A stretch of 64,000 nt of DNA from Macrotis lagotis (GCF_037893015.1 NC_133666.1:469025454-469089453), one strand, 5' to 3'; shown: positions 1 to 12,370, counted from the stretch's first letter. Program-made: numbers and translations. The notes: generated by a model not told the origin, from the sequence alone.

Positions 1-1900
1 AAGCCAATATAATAGACAAACCTTTGGTTAATCTGAATTAAAAAAGAAACAGCTAACCAAATTACCAATATCAAAAACAAAATGGGTGAACTAACCACCA
101 GTGAAGAGGAAATTAAAGAGATAATTTGGAGCTACTTTGCTGAACTGTATGCCAACAAATTTGATAACCTGGGTAAAATGGATGAATATTTACAAAAATA
201 CAAACTGCCCCAATTAACAGAAGAGGAAATAAAATACCTAAATAGCCCCATTTCAGAAAAAGAAATTGAAGAACCCATCAACAAACTCCCTAAGAAAAAA
301 AGTCTCCAGGTCCATATGGATTTAAAAGTGAATTCTACCAAACATTTAAGGAACAATTAATTCCCATTCTACATAAACTATTTTTTTAAAATAGGGGAAG
401 ATGGAGTTCTGCCAAATTCCTTTTATCACACCAACATGGTGCTGATACCTAAACCAGGAAGAACCAAAACTGACAAAAAATTATAGACCAATCTCCCTGA
501 TGAATACTGATGCAAAAATCTTAAATAAAATTTTAGCAATGTGACTACAGAAAGTTATTACTAGGATAATACACGATGATCAGGTAGGATCTATACCAGT
601 TAGGCAGGGATGACTCAATATTAAAAAAATGCTCAACATAATTGAACATATCAACAGAGAAACAACAGAAATCATATGATTATCTCCGTAGATGCTGAAA
701 AACTTTTGATAAAATACAACATCCATTCCTATTAAAAACACTAGGAAGTTTAGAACAAATGGTGTTTTACTTAAAATAATAAATAGTATATATCTAAAAC
801 CATCAACAAATATTATAGGTAATGGGAATAAACTCATGGCATTTCCAATAAAATCAGGGGTGAAACAAAGTTGCCCATTATCACCATTACTATTTAATAT
901 ATTATTAGAAATGCTAATTTTAGCAATAAGATAAGAAAAAGAAAATGAAGGAATCAGAATTGGCAATGAGGAAACAGATAATATCATGGTATATTTAGAG
1001 AACCTGAGAAAATCATCTACAAAAACTCCTTGAAATAATTATCAAATCCAGCAAAGTAGTAGGATATAAAATAAACCCACATAAATCATCAACATTTCTA
1101 TATATGAACAACAAAAACTGAAGAGAAAGAGATAGAAAGAGAAATTCCATTTAAAGTAACTATAGACAACATTAAATACTTGGGAACTTAACTCCCAAGA
1201 CAAACCCATAAACTGCATGAACACAATTATAAAGCATTTTTCACCCAAATAAAGTCAGATCTAAACAATTGGAAAAATGTCATTTGCTCATGGTTAGGCC
1301 AAGCTAATATCATAATAATGTCAATTCTACCCAAATTAGATTAATTATTCAGTGCCATACCAATCAAACTACCAAAAATAATTATTTTACTGAGCTAGGA
1401 AAAAAATAGTAAGAAAACTCATCTGGAGCAACAAAAAGTCAAGTATAGAAGGGAAGTGATGAAAAAATGTAAAGAAATATGACATAACTCTACTAGATCT
1501 AAAACTATATTATAAAGCAGCAGTCATCAAAATTGCCTGGTACTGATTAAGAAATAGAATAATGGATCAGTGGATTAGAATAGGTTCCAAAGAAATTGCA
1601 ATAAATGATTATAGTAATCTACTGTTTGGCAAACCCAAAGATAGCAACTTTGGGGATATGAATTCACTATTTGACAAAATTTGTTGGGAAAACTGGAAAA
1701 TAGTAGGGCATAAAAATAGACATAGACCCACATCTCACACCCTCTACCAAAATAAGATCAAAATGGTACAGGATTTAGACGTAAAAAACAACACCATAGA
1801 TAAATTAATAGACCAAGAAATAATCTATCAGATCTTTGGAAAGGGAACAAACCATTTTTATGGGACAGTTCATCTCATTCACATTTACAGTTAAGATGAC
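1..1900 (+). mobile_element. LINE-1 ORF2 remnant (reverse transcriptase to C-terminal part)
   Basis: Truncated by the left edge. At 82-360 the frame reads [20 protein letters not shown] and [20 protein letters not shown], which matches the L1 ORF2 stretch just before the RT core. At 858-917 it reads KQSCPLSPLLFNILLEML, and near 969-1005 TDNIMVYLENL stands for the usual ADDMIVYLENP box, so the catalytic aspartates are damaged. At 1562-1894 MDQWIRIGSKEIAINDYSN and SLFDKICWENWKIV match the L1 C-terminal region. Many stops and frame changes separate these parts, so it is a dead copy. The 3' limit near 1900 is approximate. Confidence 0.85.
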
Positions 1901-3110
1901 TAATTTGTATTTCCCTCAATACTATCTTTACCCATTTATATTTTTCTCTTTCCTTTTCTTTTATTCTTTCTCACCAAAGTTTTACTCCCTTTCCCCTTTA
2001 ACTTTTAAATTTTAACTTTCGATTTATTTTCACTTATACCTCCATCTTCCCTTTTATCAGTCTCTTCTTCCTTTATCTTTCCCTTTCTCTGATCCCCCCC
2101 TTCCCTATAGAGTAGGATAGATTTTTAAAACCAAGTGGGAATGTATCTTATTCCCTCTCTGGGTCAAATCTATTGAATGGAATTTACTTAGTGTTCACAT
2201 CCTCCCTTCTTTCCTTCTGAAATTATAAATTTTTTGTCTCTTCACTTTGCATTATTACTCAAGTACTATTAATCAGGTATCATCAGTCACAGTTTCATAA
2301 ATTGATTGCTTGATAAGCTCAAAGTGTTATCAAAGTACCATTACAGATTGATTGCTTGATTGTTTGATAAGCAGCATTGTGTCAAGGCACTAAGTACCCT
2401 CCCCTCTTCTGTCTCATTAGAAGTACACTTTTCAAGAGTCTTGAATTGCATTTAATTATAATCATTTTTTACCTTACCCCTTTTTTAAGTACCCTTCAAG
2501 GACATACAATCCTCATGAACCAAATCATTTCATGAACTTTTTTGGTTCCCCTCCTCCAAAGTTCTTTTCTCCCATACTTCTTCTCCCCAACTCCCTTGTA
2601 CTTACCCCTTTTTAAAAGTGAAGTATGGATTATATCCAATCCTGATTTAATTAATCAAAAGAATCTCACTTCCCTCTCCACCCTAAGTACTTAAATACTT
2701 ATTAGGTAAAGTATGGATTAAGTCCAACTCTGATTTAATTAACTATAAGAATCTGAAAGACTTCTAAGACTGGAATGCTTTTAATGTCTTACTTAAGAAC
2801 TTTACAATTGATTGTAAATTATGAGAGACACTGACTCAGAACTGCCCAATTTATGATGCCCTCATCTGATAAAGTGCTAAACTTTGTGACCACAGCAGAA
2901 TTAGAGTAGGTCAAAGGAAACTGAGACATTTAAGTTTAGAATAAACACCCTTGCTTTTCATCAGGGCTTTTTGTCTCAAACATAATGATGTCATCTTGGA
3001 CTTCTATAGAGAGACAAGATCCAATCATATCCATATCCTCTAAGTCCAATCTTTTCAATTATATTCAACTCTTTAATTATCCTAAAAGAAGTACAATTCT
3101 CTTTCTGGAG
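1900..3110. other. T/C-rich and repetitive sequence; possible LTR-like element, unproven
   Basis: Pyrimidine-rich to about 2110. Farther on there are two internal near-repeats: ATTGATTGCTTGAT at about 2302 and 2347, and a segment starting AAGTATGGATTA at about 2622 and 2708. AATAAACACCCTTGCTTTTC at about 2940 looks like the polyadenylation region of a long terminal repeat. No paired terminal repeat or internal viral region was recognised. Nothing else was identified here. Confidence 0.25.
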
Positions 3111-4262
3111 GGGTTCTAACATATTCTTTCAATAGTTATATTGTCTTCTTGTTCTAGCAGATTTAGACAGTTTTCCCTCATAATTTCCTGCATGATGTTT
3201 TCCATATCTAGGCTTTCTGGTAGTCTGATGATTCATAAATTATCTCTCTGGATATATTTTCCAGGTCATTTGCTTTTCATAAAAGGTATTTTACATTTTC
3301 TTCAATTTTTTCAGCCATTTTATTTTGTTTGATGGAATTTTGTAATCTTGTAGATTCTTTGGTTTATATTTCTTGAATTCTAATTTTTAGGGTTTTATTT
3401 TCTTCAATTAACTCAGGTTTCCTTTTATGGTTGCTTATTTTTACTTTGAACAGAGTTGATTTCTTTGGTCAATTTTTCATAATTTTCCTGCATGACTCTC
3501 ATTTTTTTCCCCATTTTTCTTCTTCCTCTCCTTTGGTTTTTATATTCTTTTTTAAGCTCTTGCATGAGCTTTTGAATTTGAGTCCAATTAATAGACTGTT
3601 TTGAGACTTTCCCTATGAGTAATTTTTCACGGATTTCTTCTGCTCACATGGCACTGTTATCATCCTTATCTGCAAAATAGTTTTTTATAGTGAGCCCTCT
3701 TTTAGTTATTTTTGTTCATCTTTGTTGTTTTAGCTCTGCTCCTGGGGTATGGGAAGTATATATCCAAGCCTTTTATAATGGGGCTGGGTTCTGTCCCTGC
3801 CTTGTTGTTGGCCAAGATACGGCCTATGTAGTATAGGCCTTGTCCTTGCAGAGGTTTGTTTTTTTCCCTTTTTTATGTTCAGTTTTGCCTATGAAGTGGT
3901 TTATTCCCACTGTCTTTGGGAACTTTTCCCCCAGTATTCTCAGGGTTCATACTTTGTTTGGGGATTGGGACCCTCTCTAGCTGCCAGGACCTATGCTGTT
4001 GTCAAGCTCTTGAGATCTGTACTGCATTGTGTCTTAAAGCCTACAGCTGACTTTCCCCCTCTCCAGCCTTACTTGGTTTTACTTTCCCTTTTCCCCAAAG
4101 AGATAGGCCTTCACTGAAGATTCTCCATGATGTCTACAATTGAAAATTTCTTTGGATCTTCTCTTTTTCTTGGTGGAATAGCTTTAATGTCCATGCAGAG
4201 GCTTCTTTGGTAGGGAAAACTTCTGGGAGCATGCCAGCTTCATGCTTCCATCTTGGCTTTTG
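3110..4262 (-). mobile_element. L1/HAL1 5' half: 5' UTR and ORF1 coiled-coil part, antisense
   Basis: Read on the minus strand it begins near 4260 with AGCCAAGATGGAAGCATGAAG, like the 5' ends of the HAL1 elements at 33993 and 36873 (AGCCAAGATGGTGGCATGAAG). It goes on through a long G/A-rich leader to a Lys/Glu-rich coiled-coil region and then GAAAATGTAAAATACC and GCAAATGACCTGGAAAA, the ORF1 central block. It stops near 3110, where the ORF1 C-terminal domain would follow. Several stops; inactive. Confidence 0.7.
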
Positions 4263-4358
4263 ACCAATGATACTGAAATGGTTTGCCATTTCCTTCTGAG
4301 TTCATTTTTAAAGATGAGGAAACTGAGATCAAAAGGATTTTATGTCTATCAATCTATC

Positions 4359-4412
<54 letters not shown>
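4359..4412 (+). repeat. (CTAT)n microsatellite
   Basis: About 13 tandem CTAT units. It produces two overlapping artefactual open frames rich in YLSI. Confidence 0.97.
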
Positions 4413-5638
4413 TGCCCCAGGATTATATAATAACTTAGTATCTGAGACCAGATTAGAACTCAGAAAGAGGAGTATTCTTGATGCCAAACTCAATGCTCTA
4501 ATGTACCACCTAACTGCCCTTCTCTCAGAAGTGGTTAACTTAAACAAATAATGTAGGATACTTTCCTTTTCAATTGTACTTTTCCCTATAAAACTAAAAT
4601 ATGTAAGAAAATGTATGAATTAATACTAGCAAATAAATTAAATTTTATCACTGGAGCAAAAGTTCAACACTATGAAAATCTTGCTAAAATTTAATATCCT
4701 CTTTAATTCAAAAAATAGTTTTTAAATACTTAAAGTTTATGGCATTATGCTATGGACTAGGCATGAATTAGTAAAAATGAATCTGCCTTCAAGGAGTACC
4801 ATATGCTAGGAACTTTAGAATATAAATTTTAGTGGGATATAATGGAGGAGAGTATGGATTTTATGAAGGAATACAATATCTGTGTAGATATTGTATATAT
4901 TTAAACAGATTGTAGATATTTATATAACACTTTACAGTTCCCAAAATGTTTTTTTTAATCGTTTTAGGAGGTTTATAAGAAAAATATCCCCAGTCCCATT
5001 TGAATAAATTAAGAAACTGAGATTCAAGTAGATTAAGAGATATCATAGAGTTAATAGTTTTCTTTTTTTTTCCATTTATTTTTCCAAGTACTTGTAATGG
5101 TGGTTTTCATTTTTTTTTACATTTTTCTCCCTTCCTCTCTTCCCTCTCCCACTCCCCCTGGTAGAAAGTAATGTAATATAGATTCTATATGTATAACCAT
5201 GCTAAACATACATAGAATTAATAGTTTTCTAAACTTGAACTTGAACCCAGAACATCTGATTCCAACTCCAAAAACAACTGTTTCAAAAAAGGAAATGAGG
5301 TTTGATTTGATCTGTTCTTCATGAGGACATTGTTTCTTTATGACCATTGCTTTCTTTTTTAGTATTTTTAATTTCTAATATTAAATAAATGATGGAGTAG
5401 GATTAGATATTTTTCCAAAGACTCTTCTTGTGATCTCATGATCCTTTAATGATGCATTCTAGATTTTTTTTCAGAAATTGAATTCATGTCTTTTGGTCTT
5501 TACTTTTCAGTCTCCATTCTCTTCTATTAAAAAAAAAGAAATATTTATCTTCTCTAATCCTTTTCTGTTTTTCCCTCTAAGGTTATCTTATATTTGCTTT
5601 ATATATTGTATAAATATATAATATATATATATTAGTCT

Positions 5639-5640
<2 letters not shown>
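4413..5640. other. Gene-free stretch with old LINE pieces
   Basis: About 4710-4810 resembles the L2-type tail (TTTAAATACTT ... CCTTCAAGGAGTACCATATGCTAG). About 5055-5210 (ACATTTTTCTCCCTTCC and following) resembles the antisense 3' end of marsupial L1. The remainder is AT-rich with no recognisable gene. Confidence 0.4.

Positions 5641-5687
<47 letters not shown>
5600..5687. repeat. (TA)n microsatellite
   Basis: Interrupted AT/TATA tract with a pure TA run at about 5643-5686. Confidence 0.95.
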
Positions 5688-5689
<2 letters not shown>

Positions 5690-5835
5690 TTGAAAATATC
5701 TCACTTATTAGAAAGTAAACTCCTTGAGAAGAGGGGCCAATTTATTTTTGCTTTAGTATTCCAAGCACTTAACACAATGCTGGAAAAATAGTAGGCACTT
5801 ATAAAGTATTTTGGGGTTGGTTTATTAATGACATT
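5690..5835 (+). repeat. L2-like LINE tail
   Basis: Matches the common L2-related 3' pattern: AAACTCCTTGAGAAGAGGGG, then CCAAGCACTTAACACAATGCTGG and TAGGCACTTATAAAGTA. Old and diverged. Confidence 0.55.
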
Positions 5836-6404
5836 TCAAAGATTATGGACAGTCAGTCATAATGTCAAACAATTAACAAGCCCTTAGTAATGTGTTCAGT
5901 TAGCCTGGAATTGTGCTTGATATTAGAGATACAAAGAAAATATCTGCTGCCCAGGACCAAAAAAGTCACTTCACAGTTCCTGGATCTATGGTGGCTTTAC
6001 CAATTTTTCAAAGCTCATAAGATCACAGTCCGGTTCATTGCATATCCTACCCTCATCCATCAAATGTCAACAAAATATAAAATGCAACAGTCACAGAAAT
6101 GAGATAGTACTGTGTCCAGGGCTACATAATATGCTCAGGTAGGAAAACGGGCCAGAGGTGTTTCTCCCCACTCAAAGGTTTATAGCACGTCTTCTCCTAA
6201 TGACCATCAGCAAAGAGTCAGACTTGGCCTGTTTGGCTCCTTTTGAATGCAGACTTGGTTCCATGTCAGCAGACAAATATTATTTAAGTTTTATTGATTT
6301 CTTTTGATGGTACATATAAACATTAGTAGATTACTCCCATTTAAAACAGGTCTTGTAACAAAGTAAAATTATTAACTAAAACTAATAATACAGAGACTGC
6401 ATTG

Positions 6405-6407
<3 letters not shown>

Positions 6408-6450
<43 letters not shown>
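6408..6450. repeat. (AT)n microsatellite
   Basis: Pure TA/AT run of about 40 bases after GGTG. Confidence 0.95.
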
Positions 6451-6452
<2 letters not shown>

Positions 6453-6633
6453 TTTTATATCTGTAACACCTCTTTCTTTTCTTTTAAGAAAAAGTAAACA
6501 AATATATTTTCTTTCCCCTCCATGCCCCACTCCATTAAAGTAAAAGAAAACAAATATTTATAGAAATATGTATAATCAAGTAAAAGAAATTCTCTCAATG
6601 ACAGCAAACAATATATAAAATTTACATGCTAAA

Positions 6634-6636
6634 TAT

Positions 6637-6669
<33 letters not shown>

Positions 6670-6682
6670 ATATATATTTATA
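6634..6682. repeat. (AT)n microsatellite with TTTATA interruptions
   Basis: ATAT tract broken twice by TTTATA, directly before the antisense L1 sequence. Confidence 0.93.
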
Positions 6683-7140
6683 TGTGTCTTTGTTCATTTG
6701 ACGCCCTAAATTTGACATCTTTCATATCTCTTTGAAATCTTCTATTTCTTCATTTCTTATAGCACAATTGATTTCCATTATATTCTTACACTCCAATTTC
6801 ATCAGTTGTTAGATTGAGTTAATAATGGTCCATTTGATCTCTTTTAGATATAGACCTCCCAGTGGTAGAGTTGATTCAAAGGCATGTATTATTTAGTAAC
6901 TTTTTTTGTATAATTCCAAAGTACTTTTAAAAAATGTGTTCATTCAAAGGACTGCCAATAGCCCATCAATGTTACTGTTTTCCTGTAGTCCTTACAACAT
7001 TTTGTTTTGTCATATTTGACAAGTCTGATTGGAATGAGGTAGAAGATCAGAAATACTTTAATTTGCTTTTTTCTAATAATATTTTGGAGCATTTTTTTCA
7101 TCCTTTAAGAATGTTTTTGTCCTTTAAGAATGGTTTTTCT

Positions 7141-7274
7141 GGGGTGGCTTGGTGGCACAGTGGATAGAGCACTGGCCCTGGAGTCAAATCCGACCTCAGA
7201 CACTTAATAATTACCTAACTGTGTAGCCTTGAGCAAACCACTTAACCCCATTGCCTTGAAAAAACTAAAAAAAA
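7141..7274 (+). mobile_element. Short tRNA-derived marsupial SINE, with target-site duplication
   Basis: GGGGTGGCTTGGTGGCACAG head, TTAATAATTACCTAACTGTG body, CATTGCCTTG end and A-rich tail. A 15-base duplication AAGAATGGTTTTTCT flanks it at 7126-7140 and 7275-7289. It inserted into the antisense L1, so it is younger. Slightly shortened in the middle, where the usual ...GAGGACCTGAGTT stretch is missing. Confidence 0.95.
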
Positions 7275-7479
7275 AAGAATGGTTTTTCTTAGACTATCAA
7301 CTATACATTTGAATTAGTTCCTTATGGATCTTGGAAATATGACTTCTATCATGTGACACTCCCTTTACCTTATTTGGTTATGTTCTCTTACTCAGAATCT
7401 CATAGGTAATTTTTTTCAAAGTTTCTCTAATTTGTTTATGATGTGATCTTTTATATCTAGATAATGTGACTATTTGGAG

Positions 7480-7482
<3 letters not shown>

Positions 7483-7540
<58 letters not shown>
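7483..7540. repeat. (TA)n microsatellite
   Basis: About 29 TA units inside antisense L1; gives a spurious poly-IY open frame on the minus strand. Confidence 0.97.
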
Positions 7541-7543
<3 letters not shown>

Positions 7544-8699
7544 GTGTGAAGTGGTGATCTAAATCTAATTTCTTTCATACTGGGGTTCAATTTTCTTAGC
7601 AACTTTTATTGAATTGTGTCCTTATATCAGTGGCTGGATCTTTGTATTCATCAAATGGAAGTTTACTAGATAATTTGCTTCTGTATATTATATACCTAAT
7701 TTGTTCATTTATCAATGTCTTTTTTTTTATAAACCAGTAGCAAATTGTTTTTAATAATTATTGATTGGAAATATAGTTTGAGATTTGGTCTTTTTTAATA
7801 ATTTCTTTTCACTATTGCTCTTGAGATTTTTTACTTTTTCCTCTTTGTGTTTCATTATAAATTTTTCTATTCTATAAAATAATCCTTTGGTAATTTGGCA
7901 TGATATTTATTATGTAAATTTATTAAAAATATAAATATTTTTATTATATTATCTTCTACCAATTAAGTCATATTTCCTAATTATTTAGGTCTATATTTCT
8001 GTAAAAAAATTATAGTTGTGCTATATAGTTCTTAGAAGGTAGCTTTCTAAGTATTTTTATGCATACTAATTTTAAAATGAATTCTATCTTTATATCTCCC
8101 TTCTGTTTTTTGTCAATATTACCCAGAAATTGTTAATTTATATAGATATATTTAATTTTCTGCACATTTGAAAAATGATCGATTCCTTTAATAGTATTCT
8201 ATTGAAAAAAAAGTGATCATTTTGTTTGCCCTTTATCTGTGACCTCAATTTCTTTTTCTTGTCTTATTGTTATAGTTAGAATTTCTAGTACTATATACTT
8301 TGGAGGTGTGACAATTGACAATGAATATGCTTGTTTCACCTTTAAATTTATTGGAAAGTTTATTTCATTACAAAAAAGGTAACTCTTGGTTTTAGATAGA
8401 TTCTATTTATCATTTAAAGGAAAAATTCATTAACTCACATATTTTGTACTTATTAAAACTGAAATGGGTTTTAAATTTTGTTTGAAGCTTTTTATGAGTA
8501 TGTTGGCATAATCATATGATTTTATTTATTTTTTAATTACTAAAGTTATTTAAATTTATGGTTTTCCTAATTTTAAACCAACCCCATATTTCTTATATAA
8601 ATCCAACCTGCTTGTAGTATGTAATGTTTGTGATATGTTACTTTTTGTCTCTTTGCTAATATTTTAATTACTTTTTCTTTTTCTTTTTTTGTATCTTTG

Positions 8700-8800
8700 T
8701 TCATATTATTCTACATTTTTTTCCTCTTCCTTCCTTTCTCTCTCTTTTTCTCTTTTTTTTTCTTCCTTCCTTCCTCCCCTCCTTCCTTCCTTTCATCTCT
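8700..8800. repeat. Pyrimidine-rich low-complexity tract
   Basis: TTCC/CTTT-rich run, almost purine-free on the plus strand. Confidence 0.9.
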
Positions 8801-9020
8801 GTGGTTTATGTATCATTTATGACTTGCTAAATTTCTTCCTTTGAAGCCTAGTTGTTTAAATCCTCTATTTCTTGTTCTTTTATTTTGAATATCACATATT
8901 TTGGTACATATTAATTAATTTAAATTGGTTTTGTTTGCACATAGTTGAACAAAATAATTTTAATGAAATTCTTTATTTATTGTATTTTTTTCATTTTTAA
9001 TACTGGTAATTTGACTTCCT

Positions 9021-9575
9021 TCTTTCTTCTTTTAAATCCTGCTAACATGTAATCTAAACTTTACTTTAGAGACATTCAGTTTGTTATTTGTAAGAGAATG
9101 TGAGTCCTTTGTTTCTTTGCCATTGGCTATAAAAAAAAACCAAACTTGTGCTGTCTAACAAAGAGAGATTGTTCTACCAAGGAAGACTTTTAAAGGTGGC
9201 TTAACAAAAGAACTTTTGATGGCAAATTCTATTTTAGGTCTAAGGAAAAAAAGAGAGAAACAGAGAGAGATAGAGATGGAGATTGTGTGCAGTCAAAAAT
9301 CTTTGGTCTACATATGGAAAAATCACATAGAAGCATCAAGGAAAGGGCATTCCAAGTTAACAAATTGCAAACTACTTCCCAGAGCATTTAACTTCCCATT
9401 CAGACACAAATTTACAGTCAATGTCTCAGTTGTCTGCTGGAAATATGAATGAGAAGCCAGGATTCAGAGACACATAAGGAACTAAGGGACCATAAAGAAA
9501 TTTTGCTTTCTTAGAAATCTTTCTCCCTTTCCTTGCCCTCTTCTTTTCCCTGCTCTTTCCCTTTCTTCATTCATC
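9021..9575. other. No gene or recognised repeat
   Basis: AT-rich, with a GAGA-rich patch at about 9249-9285. The 78-codon plus-strand frame here has no recognisable domain. Confidence 0.5.
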
Positions 9576-9579
9576 CACA

Positions 9580-10490
9580 TGCATATTTATGTTACATAAT
9601 TTTCTTCCACATTTCCTTTCCACCCTCCTCCCCCCAGCAGTGAACAGTTTAGTAAACATTGTACATGTACATTTGTTTTTAATATGTTTACAAGTTAGTC
9701 ATTTTCTGAATGAGGAATAAAGGAAAAGAAAGAAAACCATAAGACAGGAAGGAAAAACATAAGAGAAATTTTTTTAAAAGTGAATATAGCATTCATTCAG
9801 ATTCTGTAGTTTGTTTTTGTTTTGTTTTGTTTTCTCCATCTGGATGTGGATGGCATTGTCCATAACAGATCTCTCAGAGTTGTCCTTGCTCTCTGAACTG
9901 TTGAGAGGGGCTGTTTCCATCAAATTTGATCAGCTCACAATGTAGTTGTTAATGTGTACTATGTTTTCTTGGTTCTTCTCCCTTCATTCAAGAGAAGTTC
10001 CTTTTTCTTTCCATGCTTCTCTAGAGTCTGACCATTCATGGTTTTCTTATAGAACAATAGGGCAGCTAAATGGCAGTGGATAGAGCACTGGCCTTGGAAG
10101 ACAGAAGTTTGAATCCAGGCTAAGACATTTACTAGCTGTGTGACCTTGGGCAAGTCACTTAGCCCCAATTGCTTAGCTTCTAGGGTCATCTCCAGTTATC
10201 CTGATTCGTGTCTGGCCACTGGTCCCAGATCATTCTGGAAAAGAAAGTAAGCTTGGTGATCCACCATAGCCCTTGGCATCGCTTCGTTGACAAAACATTA
10301 TAGAACAATAGTACTCCATAATATTCATATAAAATAATTTGTTGAGCCATTCTCCAATTGATGGGCATCCCCTCAATTTCCAATTCTTTGCCACCACAAA
10401 CAGAGCTGCTATAGATATTCCATGATATGGAACATGTGGAACTTTTCCCATTTTTATGGCTTCTGGAGAAAAGCAAACTTGCAATTTATA
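9580..10490 (-). mobile_element. LINE-1-type 3' end, antisense, split by a SINE
   Basis: Plus-strand text matches the reversed marsupial LINE 3' region: TTTCCACCCTCCTCCCCCCAG, CTCCATCTGGATGTGGATGG, GTACTATGTTTTCTTGGTTC, then GTACTCCATAATATTCATA, CCATTCTCCAATTGATGGGC and CCAATTCTTTGCCACCACAA. The element is cut at 10061 by a CORE-SINE and resumes at 10298. The two open minus-strand frames at 10186-10484 belong to it and are not genes. Confidence 0.75.
10061..10297 (+). mobile_element. CORE-SINE (long marsupial SINE) inside LINE 3' end
   Basis: GGCAGCTAAATGGCAGTGGA head, TAGCTGTGTGACCTTGGGCA box, then the long-SINE core (GGGTCATCTCCAGTTATCCTG, TCTGGCCACTGGTCCCAG). It is bounded by a 14-base duplication TTATAGAACAATAG (10047-10060 and 10298-10311), which gives exact ends. 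The 3' part is diverged. Confidence 0.92.
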
Positions 10491-10679
10491 TACACGATCA
10501 AGTCAAATAAATTCTTGAAATGCTAAAACCAATATTCCATACTCTTAGAAATGCCTGTGTCAGTGACCATTTGCACTGACTTGCTGTATGATATTGGACT
10601 GAGATGGATAGATTAACAGTCTTGGAATTAAGAAGATCTTGTTGTGTGAACTTGGCAAAGTTATTTGACCTCTCAATCA

Positions 10680-10790
10680 ATAAGAATCTATTAAATATCT
10701 ACTATATATTATGCACTATGCATATAATATCAAAAGTGAAACCATGCCTGCCTTCTAGGAGCTTACATTCTATCAAGGGAAATATAAAGT
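10680..10790 (+). repeat. L2-like LINE tail
   Basis: CAATAAGAATCTATTAAATATC ... CCTGCCTTCTAGGAGCTTACATTCTATCAAGGG is the old 'atttattaagcacctac ... ggagcttacattcta' motif of L2-related tails. Possibly preceded by a worn SINE at 10595-10680. Confidence 0.5.
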
Positions 10791-10799
10791 AGCTTTTTT

Positions 10800-11832
10800 C
10801 TTTGGTGGGGGGGAGGCAGGGAGAAAAGAGTTATTAAATATCTCTCTAGTGAATGGTAGATTTCATGCTAACAGAATCCCCACTGCTACTTCCTTCATTT
10901 TCCTCTTCATAATGTTCAGGTTCAGGTACCTTCTTCTCTCCCCTACTACTCCTTTCCAGTCCAGATTTTTCTAGGATGCTCCAAAGAACCCTAGGAATTG
11001 TAAGAGGTGGTGAGACATGAGTGAATTCTGAGCCTGGAAGATATCTCAAGGAGATGGGGTAGGAGTATCCTGTATGGGGAACAGTAAGAAGAAAAATTTG
11101 ATAACATCATAGGGAGAATGAAAGAAATAGTGTTTGATAAAGTAGAAAAAGATAGATGGAAGTCAACTTGTGAAAGACTTTAAAATTCAGAGGAGTTTAT
11201 ATTTTTTTCTAAAAGTAGTGGGCCTTGAATGGGATCTTCTCCAGGACATTCACTACTTGCTTCCTGCTTTGCTTGGGTTCTGCTCCAGGGTCATCCTTTT
11301 ATATTCTCTATATAGACCTTCTCCCTTGATATTTAAGATATTTTAAATACATATTAAGTAAGTTTCTTAAAATAAATATATTCCAAATAGAACTCTTCTT
11401 TCATTCAAGTGCTATTTTAGGATGAAATCAAAAATTTGAATAATTAACAAAAAGTTTATTTTGACCAAACATAAGAAAGACATGCAACAAGGATACTGGT
11501 GGGTTTTTAAACTTCTCTGGAAACAGTATCCCTCCCTCTTTGTCTCAATATGAAAATTGTGTCTGGTCTTCAGGGCAGCATGTGGTGAAGGACATGGGGA
11601 TTTGGTGATAGTGTTCTTCAGAAATCCAAGTGACCTTAATTGCCCATAGCTGATATTTTAAATGTCTTTAATTAGTTAAATTTGATGCCCTCCAACCCCA
11701 TCCCCCTATGAGATTGGCAAAATTTGAGTGCCAGCCTGACTCAAGACTAAAATATAGTTGTGAAATGCTTAACAAAATAAATAAAATATGTTAGTTTGTA
11801 GTTTTCTAAATCCATACAAGACCTTGCCTCTA
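10800..11832. other. No gene recognised
   Basis: Contains a G-rich patch at 10807-10820 and otherwise unremarkable AT-rich sequence. The minus-strand 67-codon frame at 10846-11049 has no recognisable domain. Confidence 0.5.
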
Positions 11833-11846
11833 CCTTGGAGTTCTAG

Positions 11847-12153
11847 GGAAGTTAGGTGATGCAGTGAAGAGAACACATTGGCCTTGGAGTCAGGAGGACA
11901 GGAGTTTGAATCCGTACTCAGACACTTGCTACTACTGTGTGATCATGGGCAAGTCACTTAACCTTGATTGTCTCATATCCAGGGCCATCTCCATTCATCC
12001 TTATTCATGTCTGGCCACTGGACCCAGGTGGCTCTGGAGGAGAAAGTGAGGCTGGTGACTTAGCACAGCACCCACTCATTCAAATCCAATTCATGTGCTT
12101 GTCATGACATCACTTCCCTCATGTCATGGTCTTTTTTGAAAATAAAGGACAAA
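11847..12153 (+). mobile_element. Full-length CORE-SINE with target-site duplication
   Basis: Complete long marsupial SINE: tRNA-like head (AGGTGATGCAGTGAAGAGAA), CORE region (CCAGGGCCATCTCCATTCATC), TCTGGCCACTGGACCCAGG, GGTGACTTAGCACAGCACCC and the LINE-like 3' end (GAAAATAAAGGACAAA). A 14-base duplication CCTTGGAGTTCTAG flanks it (11833-11846 and 12154-12167). Confidence 0.95.
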
Positions 12154-12284
12154 CCTTGGAGTTCTAGTTCAGGTCCTCATATCTACCAGGGGTCCCCATT
12201 AAGAGTAGCTATGGACGTTTTATCAAAGTAGTTCATTTATTCACCTTTGGGGTGTCAACACAAATGTTTTCATAGAGAGACTGA

Positions 12285-12370
12285 CTTGACCTAAGTGCAA
12301 ACTCCTTAGCCTGACATTCAAGATACTCCATAATCTCAGCCCAGTTTAACTTTCCAAATACCTTTGTTAT
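12285..12370 (+). repeat. L2 fragment
   Basis: AAACTCCTTAGCCTGACATTC and AATCTCAGCCCAGTTTAACTTTCC match the familiar L2 3' UTR stretch ('actccttagcctggcattcaaggccctccacaatct'). Confidence 0.65.

Larger units (their letters stand above)
6690..9020 (-). mobile_element. Degenerate LINE-1, antisense (3' UTR to ORF2)
   Basis: On the plus strand it shows the reversed L1 3' UTR hallmarks (CCAATAGCCCATCAATGTTAC, TTAATTTGCTTTTTTCTAATAAT, GGAGCATTTTTTTCATC) at about 6945-7100. Reversed ORF2 sequence follows at about 7300-8640: TTTATCAATGTC, then GAATTTCTAGTACTATATAC, then CTTGTTTCACCTTTAAATTTATTGG (the RT block before the catalytic box). No open frame survives. It is interrupted by a SINE (7141-7274) and a TA microsatellite (7483-7540). 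Confidence 0.7.

Noticed and set aside
4352-4412. Regularly repeated block, considered as a CRISPR-like array
   Set aside because: Pure four-base CTAT repeat without spacers; eukaryotic context.
7141-7200. tRNA gene (A and B box-like sequence)
   Set aside because: It is the tRNA-derived head of a SINE; the same head occurs many times in the window with poly(A)-like tails and target-site duplications.
10186-10484. Two overlapping minus-strand frames of 84 and 96 codons
   Set aside because: They read the 3' end of an L1-type element and part of the SINE inserted in it.
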